Assembly: GCA_050246115.1 (NCBI GenBank)
Contig: JBFWWP010000061.1
Span: forward strand, 1-5,253
Direction: 5' to 3'
Length of the DNA: 5,253 bases
Source: JBFWWP01 sp050246115
GTDB taxonomy: Bacteria; Planctomycetota; UBA8108; UBA1146; JAJFFE01
The position numbers and the translations under genes were made by a program. The notes beneath the pieces are model-generated. The model worked only from the letters and a program-made list of their open reading frames with translations. It was not told where the DNA came from and did not search any database. This document shows, piece by piece, positions 1 through 5,253 of this stretch; position 1 is the stretch's first letter, and every line of letters starts with the position of its first letter.

Positions 1-75
1 TCGGTTCGCATACCGGAACCACCCGCCACGGATCCTCGTCGCGAGTCGCTCCCGCGGAGTGAAGGCCGCCTCGGA
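1..75 (-). other. Downstream flank of the diheme gene with small hairpins
   Basis: Just past the TAG stop, the minus strand can form two adjacent four-pair hairpins, CTCC/GGAG (49-59) and CTCG/CGAG (35-45), each with a three-base loop. A five-pair hairpin GGTTC/GAACC lies at 3-20. None is followed by a T-run, so a classical terminator is not supported. No gene is visible in these bases. Confidence 0.2.
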
Positions 76-3000
76 CTACAGCGGGTACTCCTCCTGGGGA
101 ATCGGCTCCGGCTCGGCCTCTTGGTACCCTGGGACGAGGTCCCGGAACGCCTTCTGGTAGTACTGACGGTTATGCACACCGTCCTCGGCGACGGCCTCGA
201 TCACGTCCGCCCGCTTCAGGTTCCACGTGCTGATGTCGATCACGACCGAGCCATTGCTGCTCACGGTCTGACTCCACTTCAAAGTGCCGTTCACGAGCAC
301 CTTCAGACTCCCGCTCGGACTGAAGTCGGTGTCGTCCCAGTAACCGACCAGGAGCTTCGTCAGATCCTTGTTGTTCGGGTTGTTGTTGATCAGGGGCAGG
401 TCGAAGTTGACCGACGGGTGGAACCGGTCGAACTTGGGTCCGTAGACCAACCCCTGACTCTGACTGCGGCGGCGAGGCATCATGTGGTCGAGCCACAACC
501 CGAGCGTGTACACGAAGTTCGCATTCTCGACCGAGGTTCCGTCGCAAAGGTTCAGCGAGTCGTGAACACTGGAGTACTTCCAGGGGGAATTGGGGTCCGT
601 CGGGTTGCTCCGGTTGTCCGTGCGCTTTCCTCTCGCCGCCCAGAACAGCGGACTGCTCAGGGCGCCGTCGTTGCTGTAGTACCTCCTTTGCCGGAACCGG
701 TCGTATGCAACAATCGGATCGTCCAGACTGAAGGCGTTGGCCGCGGCAGAGCCGCTACCGGTGTGGCAAGTGCCGCAGTGAGCCTGCAGGCCAGGGAGCA
801 CGTCATCGAAGTACTCGGGCATGGTGAGGGCCGGAGCGCTGGATACAGCCAGTCCGACCTTGGGGTCGCAGAACGCGTCGTACTCGATGTAGCGAGTCGC
901 AACGGTCATATCATCGGGTACGTATGTCGCCCCCGCGGCGTGACTGGTCGAGAAGTCGATCCCCTGACCGGCTAGGTGGCCGTGACAGCCGTCGCAGTTG
1001 TTGCGAACTTCAAGGCTCCTCAGGCTCTTCCAGCTTCGCTGATCGACCAACTTCAGTCCATACTCGGCGTCAATCAGTTGCATCTCAAAGGGCGCATTCG
1101 ACGGAATCGCGGCCATGAAGGAATCATCGGGGCCCGTTCGAACATCGTACACTCCGAGGAGTCGCGTCAGCTCCTGTTGAGCCGGCGTCGTGGAGTTTGG
1201 ATCCCCGCCCGCAGTCGCGTACTCCATCGGGTAGTGAAAGTCCGCCTTGTTGCTCGTCAGGTGAATCGCCACCCCAAGGATGTCCTCGCGTCGCACGTCC
1301 TGGAAGATGTCCGGCAGGCCACTCGCGTCCTTCAGGACCTTGCTCAGGCCCGCGAAGTTGTTCTGGATGTGAATCCGTTGGTCGACGGACAGCCCGTGCA
1401 GGTCGTACCCCAAACCTACGGCGCTGAAACGAGCTTCCCTGGTGCGCACGTCGGTGTTCGATAACGCCGAGGTGCCGACTACCGACATGGGCATGCCATG
1501 AATCGCCGAAGGGTTGCTGTGGTAGTAAGGCACAGCATCGATAGCGTTCACGAAGGGGCTCGACTCTGGGTCTGAGCCAAAGCGCTGCAAGTGGGAGAGC
1601 ACCGGCACGCCCCACACCTGGGACTTCCACTTGACTCCATCGTTGAGGACCGCCTGCAGGTCGGTCTTGCTCCACTTGACGCCACTGTTCAGATGGTAGT
1701 TGACGTCAGGGAGGCTCACGATATAGGAGTCGTAGTAGGACCGGTTCCCATCCGTGTCTGTCACAATGTCATTGGAAGTCTCTGGTGAGTAGCTGGCAAA
1801 AAGCTGATTCGTAGCGCCGGCTCTCGGTGCGGTGATTTTCCCGTGGTACCCAGGTTCGTCGCTTGCGTCCATGCTGTGCAAGATGTTGAACATCCCCACT
1901 TGGCGCGGCTGCTCGCCGAAGTACGAACCGAACGTGTAGTCTCCTGGAACGTAGGCATTGAAGTTCACGCCGAGGCTCGCCGCGGGGTTTGCGACGAGCG
2001 TGCCGAATCCGTTGTTGTTGATGTTGTAGTAGAAGCAGGTGACGAGCCAGTCCCCGGCGGTGGTTGGTGCGAGGGTCTGCAGGTGATACACCGTTTGCCC
2101 GTTCGATCCGTAGCCGACGCCAGGAGACCACTGGTAGTTGGACTTCGTGATCTGCACTTCCCAGCTCCGCGCCTCCTCGGTGGTGGATTGATAGGCAAAG
2201 GAGAATCCGTCTCGCATCGCGGCCGGGCTCATCGCCGAAGTAGTGGTGTAGTAGTGAACCTGTTGCACCTCCTTGAGGTTGCCGTTGCTGAAGTTGAATC
2301 GGCCCTCGAACAAGTTCAGGTTGTGGTTCGCGTGGCCTGTGTCCATCGCGTCGTTGGAGTTGCCGAGCCGACGAAGGTTGGAGGCGAAAACGAGCTTCTT
2401 CGCTCCGCCGAGCTTGGTCTCGATCGCGTGCATGAAGATGCGCCCATACTTGAAGTCGTCGGGGAAAACGTACTGAGCTAGGTCTGGGTTCATCGCCTTC
2501 GAATTCTTGTCAGCGAGGTCCTGCTGGTTCGTCGCCCAAGCAGTCGAAGTGATCCGGTGGAACGGGAGTGTGGCCGGGTCCACGGCGGGATTCGCCAGAA
2601 GTGGGGCGAGGTTGATCGTATAGATGTCGGCGCCCCTCAGCGGTAGAGATCCTCTTTCCGGGGGCGTTAGGGCTTCTTTGACGTCGTGGAAGTAGCTGAA
2701 GATCACCCAGTTACCGTCGAGTGACATGTTGGGCTCGACGACGGCGCCGAGCCCCAGTGGAGCGTCGATCTCCGTCGAGTGAACGCTCAGAGGAAAGAGT
2801 CGCTTGACAACGAATCCCGGGATTTGGCCGGCGCTGGGCAGAAGGATCTCGAGAGACGACTCGTTGCGCGGCGCAGTGGCTTCGATGACGTCGAGCCCCC
2901 AAGCCTCGGAACCACGAAGGCGACCTCCCGCTTCGGGACCCCCATTGAACTCGATGAAGCGTCGGACGACGTTCACGAAGACGAACGGCGTCGCTCCGTC

Positions 3001-3507
3001 CCAGCCCGGACCAACCGTCCAGCTTTCGGACTGAGCCGAGTAGTCGACGATGTCGTGGTAGAAGATCTGCGTGGCATAAGTGCTCCCACCTGCCGAGAAC
3101 ACGAAGAACGTCGCCCACGATCCAGTCTGGGTGAATGCGTCACCGAAGGCTGCTTGGCTGTTGAGCGTCAAGGGATAGCTGGCGTACTGAACAAAGTCGG
3201 AGTTGTGGTTGTTGTAGAGGTCATTCGGTGAAGTGACCGTCAGATTCGCCAGCTGACTTTGGTCAGCCACGTACTGGGTCCCAGTGGCACCCTGAAAGCT
3301 CGGAGTGCCAGCCGCCATTGCGAAGGAGACGTTGAAGTTCAGTCCTGCATCGACAGTACTCGGCCAGGGCTCGTTGTCCACTTTGTAGAGATTCCCGAAG
3401 TCGACGTCGACTTGAAGTCCCTCGAAGTCGAAGGGTTGTGCGTGGACGTCACCGACAGCAAGCAACGCGAGCAGGCTGACGAACACGAGGAACGCAGGGC
3501 TTCTCAT
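76..3507 (-). CDS. Exported diheme c-type cytochrome with beta-propeller, HzsA-related
   Basis: The product is about 1143 residues. A signal peptide covers residues 1-23 (hydrophobic run FLVFVSLLALLAV, likely cleavage after VHA), so the protein is exported. An unfamiliar beta-rich region follows to about residue 230. TolB/PD40-like propeller repeats come next: EPNMSLDGNWVIFSY near 258-272 and RGADIYTINL at 291-300, with related strands to about 620. Two c-type heme motifs are visible, CDGCH at 838-842 and CGTCH at 911-915; the second is preceded by MPEYFDDVLPGLQAHC, a lead-in common in cytochrome c-like domains. DHMMP (His1008, Met1009, Met1010) could supply a distal ligand. Cys880 and Cys988 are unpaired with any CxxCH. 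The C-terminus is a probable beta-sandwich with a Glu/Pro-rich tail. Propeller plus two C-terminal hemes is the layout of the hydrazine synthase alpha subunit, and many non-anammox bacteria carry such relatives of unknown function. ATG at 3507 is chosen over an upstream GTG at 3603 because a strong ribosome binding site and the signal peptide begin there. A redox role is inferred; the substrate is unknown. It could instead be a structural or binding cytochrome. Confidence 0.82.
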   Translation of the reverse strand: MRSPAFLVFVSLLALLAVGDVHAQPFDFEGLQVDVDFGNLYKVDNEPWPSTVDAGLNFNVSFAMAAGTPSFQGATGTQYVADQSQLANLTVTSPNDLYNNHNSDFVQYASYPLTLNSQAAFGDAFTQTGSWATFFVFSAGGSTYATQIFYHDIVDYSAQSESWTVGPGWDGATPFVFVNVVRRFIEFNGGPEAGGRLRGSEAWGLDVIEATAPRNESSLEILLPSAGQIPGFVVKRLFPLSVHSTEIDAPLGLGAVVEPNMSLDGNWVIFSYFHDVKEALTPPERGSLPLRGADIYTINLAPLLANPAVDPATLPFHRITSTAWATNQQDLADKNSKAMNPDLAQYVFPDDFKYGRIFMHAIETKLGGAKKLVFASNLRRLGNSNDAMDTGHANHNLNLFEGRFNFSNGNLKEVQQVHYYTTTSAMSPAAMRDGFSFAYQSTTEEARSWEVQITKSNYQWSPGVGYGSNGQTVYHLQTLAPTTAGDWLVTCFYYNINNNGFGTLVANPAASLGVNFNAYVPGDYTFGSYFGEQPRQVGMFNILHSMDASDEPGYHGKITAPRAGATNQLFASYSPETSNDIVTDTDGNRSYYDSYIVSLPDVNYHLNSGVKWSKTDLQAVLNDGVKWKSQVWGVPVLSHLQRFGSDPESSPFVNAIDAVPYYHSNPSAIHGMPMSVVGTSALSNTDVRTREARFSAVGLGYDLHGLSVDQRIHIQNNFAGLSKVLKDASGLPDIFQDVRREDILGVAIHLTSNKADFHYPMEYATAGGDPNSTTPAQQELTRLLGVYDVRTGPDDSFMAAIPSNAPFEMQLIDAEYGLKLVDQRSWKSLRSLEVRNNCDGCHGHLAGQGIDFSTSHAAGATYVPDDMTVATRYIEYDAFCDPKVGLAVSSAPALTMPEYFDDVLPGLQAHCGTCHTGSGSAAANAFSLDDPIVAYDRFRQRRYYSNDGALSSPLFWAARGKRTDNRSNPTDPNSPWKYSSVHDSLNLCDGTSVENANFVYTLGLWLDHMMPRRRSQSQGLVYGPKFDRFHPSVNFDLPLINNNPNNKDLTKLLVGYWDDTDFSPSGSLKVLVNGTLKWSQTVSSNGSVVIDISTWNLKRADVIEAVAEDGVHNRQYYQKAFRDLVPGYQEAEPEPIPQEEYPL

Positions 3508-3514
3508 CGAACGG

Positions 3515-3522
3515 CCTCCTTC
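3515..3522 (-). promoter_or_regulatory. Strong Shine-Dalgarno that decides the start of the diheme gene
   Basis: On the minus strand GAAGGAGG lies seven bases before the ATG at 3507, an ideal spacing. It falls inside the longer open frame that begins with GTG at 3603. It therefore supports the ATG that directly opens the signal peptide and argues against the 32-residue extension. Confidence 0.85.
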
Positions 3523-3651
3523 GAGGGCTGAGGATGCGGTGACGAAGCACACCGTGCGCGGGCATGCCGCGACTCGATGCTGTGACGCGTCGAGAGTGCT
3601 CACCTTAGTTTGCGTCGGGGGCGCGGCCGGCGGCTTCGACGATTCGCCGAA

Positions 3652-3673
3652 AATCTCGCGTCGCGAGGAGATT
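3652..3673 (-). terminator. Possible weak hairpin terminator or operator-like palindrome
   Basis: Two overlapping symmetries occur here. AATCTC (3652-3657) pairs with GAGATT (3668-3673), and CTCGCG-T-CGCGAG (3655-3667) is a near-perfect palindrome. As minus-strand RNA, the first gives a six-pair stem ending in UUUU. It lies about 110 bases after the methyltransferase stop and about 145 bases before the diheme gene start. The U-tract is short and overlaps the stem, so termination would be weak; the GC palindrome could equally be a protein-binding site. Function is inferred only from symmetry and position. Confidence 0.25.
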
Positions 3674-3770
3674 CACGTTCAGTGCGCTGGGCACCAAGCG
3701 CGTCGTAGCGAGGTGCACGCGATCCAGCCCCGGTGCGGGATTCGCTGACTCTGCAGCTCTGGGGCGGGCA

Positions 3771-3780
3771 GGAGCGCTCC
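3771..3780. repeat. 10-bp perfect palindrome just after the methyltransferase stop
   Basis: GGAGCGCTCC reads the same on both strands and starts two bases beyond the methyltransferase stop codon. It has no loop and no T-run, so it is not a standard terminator. In GC-rich DNA such a palindrome may be chance. Confidence 0.3.
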
Positions 3781-3782
3781 AG

Positions 3783-4490
3783 TCAGGGGCGTGGTCGTAC
3801 CCCGATGTGGAGTCCGCGCCCCATCGGTCCTGTGGCGTCGAAGTGCGGCTCGAGACCGACGGCGCCGATGGCCACCTGCAGCTCTTCGCGGGTCGACATC
3901 CTCAGTTCGTGGAGCTCGACCACGTGCTCGACGCCTCGCGGGGTCCCCACGAGGTGGTGCATCTCCATGATCGAGATTCGACCTTCGCACCCGCTCGAGT
4001 TCATGCGACAGATCTTCAGGTCGGGTTGATCGACCGTGACCATGTGCGGCTTGCCCGGTCGGTACTCGTCCGGCGTGAACCACGGCTCCAACAGCAGGAG
4101 TCCGCCCGGTGCAACGTGACGAGCGAGGCAGCGAAGGGCGCGCTCGAGATCGCTCTCGGTCTTCATGTAGCCGATCGAGCTGAACAAGCACGTGACCACA
4201 TCGAAGTGGCTCCCGAGGTCGAAGTCGTCCATGCTCGCGCAGTGGAAGGCGATCCCCGGCAGCTTACCCCGTGCGATGTCGATCATCCGGGGATCGTGGT
4301 CCAGCCCCTCGACGTCGAAGTCGGCGCGGAGCCTTCGCAGGTGCTCCCCCGTTCCGCAGGCGACATCGAGGAGTCGGCGGCCGTCGGAACGGCAACGCTC
4401 GGCAATCAAGGCACGCAGTCGCCGAGCTTCCTCGTCATAGTCCTTCCACGAGTAGATCGCGTCGTAGTACTCCGCCGTGCGGTAGAACAT
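3783..4490 (-). CDS. Class I SAM-dependent methyltransferase, DesVI/TylM1-like
   Basis: This is a complete 235-residue protein with no signal peptide or membrane segment, so it is probably cytoplasmic. It has the Rossmann-fold landmarks of class I methyltransferases: motif I LLDVACGTGEHL (40-51) for SAM binding, acidic motif II VEGLDHD (60-66), ASMDDF (85-90) at the adenine-binding position, FDVVTCLFSSIGY (96-108) and PGGLLLLEPWF (128-138). The SSIGY, EPW, MEMHHLV (175-181) and GPMGRGLHIGVR (221-232) blocks, plus the YYDAIYSWKDY start, closely match the family that N,N-dimethylates dTDP-3-amino-deoxysugars (DesVI, TylM1) as I remember it. Length also fits that family. No aminotransferase, dehydratase, nucleotidyltransferase or glycosyltransferase gene is in the window, so an amino-sugar substrate is inferred only from resemblance; another small amine or oxygen acceptor is possible. 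ATG 4490 is the only usable start before an in-frame stop at 4554-4556, yet its upstream bases (CGGGGACCCC) form only a poor ribosome binding site. Confidence 0.88.
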   Translation of the reverse strand: MFYRTAEYYDAIYSWKDYDEEARRLRALIAERCRSDGRRLLDVACGTGEHLRRLRADFDVEGLDHDPRMIDIARGKLPGIAFHCASMDDFDLGSHFDVVTCLFSSIGYMKTESDLERALRCLARHVAPGGLLLLEPWFTPDEYRPGKPHMVTVDQPDLKICRMNSSGCEGRISIMEMHHLVGTPRGVEHVVELHELRMSTREELQVAIGAVGLEPHFDATGPMGRGLHIGVRPRP

Positions 4491-4556
4491 GGGGTCCCCG
4501 TGTCCGGTGTGAGCGCCTGCGTCGCTGTTGCCAAGTCCCCGGCGGCGATCCGATCA

Positions 4557-4634
4557 GGCCGGAGCGCGACTCGTCTTGGTGTCTCCGTGTCTCCGCCCCT
4601 CGCGACGGGAGTCCACCTTCTACACGCTCCGGCC
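4557..4634. repeat. 10-bp inverted repeat spanning most of the gap upstream of the methyltransferase
   Basis: GGCCGGAGCG (4557-4566) is the exact reverse complement of CGCTCCGGCC (4625-4634), with 58 bases between. It fills much of the 167-base gap between the secretin-domain gene and the methyltransferase. The spacer is long for an intrinsic terminator and no T-run follows, so a structured leader, a paired binding site or chance are all possible. The arms are seen directly; any role is inference. Confidence 0.4.
4579..4594. repeat. Two tandem copies of an 8-bp unit
   Basis: GTGTCTCC occurs twice in immediate succession inside the spacer of the surrounding inverted repeat. On the coding strand this reads GGAGACAC twice, giving two GGAG cores about 90-110 bases before the methyltransferase ATG, too far to serve its translation. 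Only two copies are present, so it may be a simple slippage duplication. Confidence 0.45.
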
Positions 4635-4657
4635 CAGCCATCCAGGGAGTTCTTCGA

Positions 4658-5253
4658 TCAGCGCCCGAGATCGTCACGGGTGACTCGCGCGACCAGCACC
4701 AACGGCTCCTTCCCGGACCCGGTGGTCGTCAGCCCCAGCAGAACCCGATCAGCCACGGGAATACGAATCGTGGTATCCAACTGGATCCTGTCGGCTTTCG
4801 CCTGCTCCAGGGAGAGCGAGAAGTCGAGCGTAGCGAGCCGACCGTTCTCGTTCAGACGGATCTCCCCCTTGAAGTGAAGCTTACGTTCTGCCGCGACACT
4901 GACCTCGGTGAGTGAGAACGGACCGTTCTCCAAAGCACGCACGAGACTGCGCGATTGGGTTCCGTAGCCAGACAGCCCCAGTTCGGACAACTGCTTCGCG
5001 ATCGGAGCGTCCACGTCAGCTGCATGCGTCCCCCCCGGGCCGAGGACCACGAGCTCCAGAGACAGCGAGGCGCTGGGGACGTCGAACACGTTGACCAGTT
5101 GCTCCACCTTCTGTCGATCCTCGGGCGTACCGTTGAAGATGATGAGGTTGCGCGCTGGGTCCGCAACGATCGGGTAGGGAGCCATCAGCTGCTCGAGGCT
5201 GGGCAGAATCTCCTGCACGCGCCGATGCTGGAGCGGCCACGTGTAGGTGTTCG
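4658..5253 (-). CDS. Secretin-type N-domain protein, 3' part only
   Basis: The frame is open to the right edge, so the start of this gene lies outside the window; a GTG at 5218 in the same frame is internal. About 197 residues are visible. The first 59 (NTYTWPLQHRRVQEILPSLE onward, then VADPARNLIIFNGTPEDRQK, VEQLVNVFDVP) have the pattern of the short secretin N-domain: a Y-x-L strand, a helix, an N-LII-GTPED turn, and a helix ending in DVP. Such domains line the periplasmic part of type II/III secretion and type IV pilus secretins and also occur alone. The rest is beta-rich (SLSLELVVLGPGG, FKGEIRLNENGRLATLDFSL, LDTTIRIPVADRVLLGLTTT), partly recalling the strand pattern of a secretin C-terminus, but it is far too short for a pore-forming secretin barrel. 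It probably acts in the periplasm or envelope, though the signal peptide would be outside the window. The stop is TGA at 4658-4660. Confidence 0.7.
   Translation of the reverse strand, partial: NTYTWPLQHRRVQEILPSLEQLMAPYPIVADPARNLIIFNGTPEDRQKVEQLVNVFDVPSASLSLELVVLGPGGTHAADVDAPIAKQLSELGLSGYGTQSRSLVRALENGPFSLTEVSVAAERKLHFKGEIRLNENGRLATLDFSLSLEQAKADRIQLDTTIRIPVADRVLLGLTTTGSGKEPLVLVARVTRDDLGR

Noticed and set aside
3..20. GGTTC/GAACC hairpin past the diheme gene as a terminator
   Set aside because: The stem is only five pairs with an eight-base loop, and no T-run follows on the minus strand.
121..975. Plus-strand open frame of 284 codons
   Set aside because: It is fully antisense to the C-terminal part of the diheme protein, whose heme motifs prove the minus-strand frame. 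Its product is a Val/Arg/His-rich string without domain features.
1843..2481. Plus-strand open frame of 212 codons
   Set aside because: It is antisense to the propeller region of the diheme protein, Val/Glu/Arg-biased and without motifs; best explained as a shadow.
3679..4191. Minus-strand 170-codon frame overlapping the methyltransferase
   Set aside because: It is an alternate frame of the methyltransferase with Arg/Pro/His-rich composition and no motifs.
3807..4877. Plus-strand open frame of 356 codons
   Set aside because: It runs antisense across the methyltransferase, the gap and part of the secretin-domain gene. Its protein has no recognisable motif, and such antisense frames are expected in GC-rich DNA.

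Overview
This is a GC-rich bacterial window in which all recognisable genes lie on the minus strand. Read in the direction of transcription (right to left) it holds three genes. First is the 3' part of a gene with a secretin-type N-domain, cut off by the right edge of the window (4658-5253). Second is a complete class I SAM-dependent methyltransferase that closely resembles the DesVI/TylM1 sugar N,N-dimethyltransferases (3783-4490). Third is a large exported protein of about 1143 residues with two CxxCH heme-attachment motifs and TolB/PD40-type beta-propeller repeats (76-3507). Its layout matches the hydrazine synthase alpha subunit (HzsA)-related family.

The gaps between the genes are 167 and 275 bases, so this is a co-directional cluster rather than a tightly coupled operon. 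Nothing in the sequence links the three products biochemically. Two act outside the cytoplasm: the diheme propeller protein by its signal peptide, and the secretin-domain protein by family precedent. The methyltransferase looks cytoplasmic. The gaps hold several inverted repeats and one short tandem repeat, but no convincing promoter or strong intrinsic terminator. No tRNA, rRNA, CRISPR array, insertion sequence or attachment site was seen. The 75 bases left of the large gene hold only small hairpins.

The high GC content, the HzsA-related diheme protein and the secretin-domain protein would fit an environmental planctomycete, myxobacterium-like or similar lineage. The window has no marker gene that fixes the taxonomy, so this is a weak inference. 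The most interesting item is the large diheme protein. It resembles the anammox enzyme subunit HzsA, but no HzsB or HzsC partner is present here, and its first heme site seems to differ from that enzyme.
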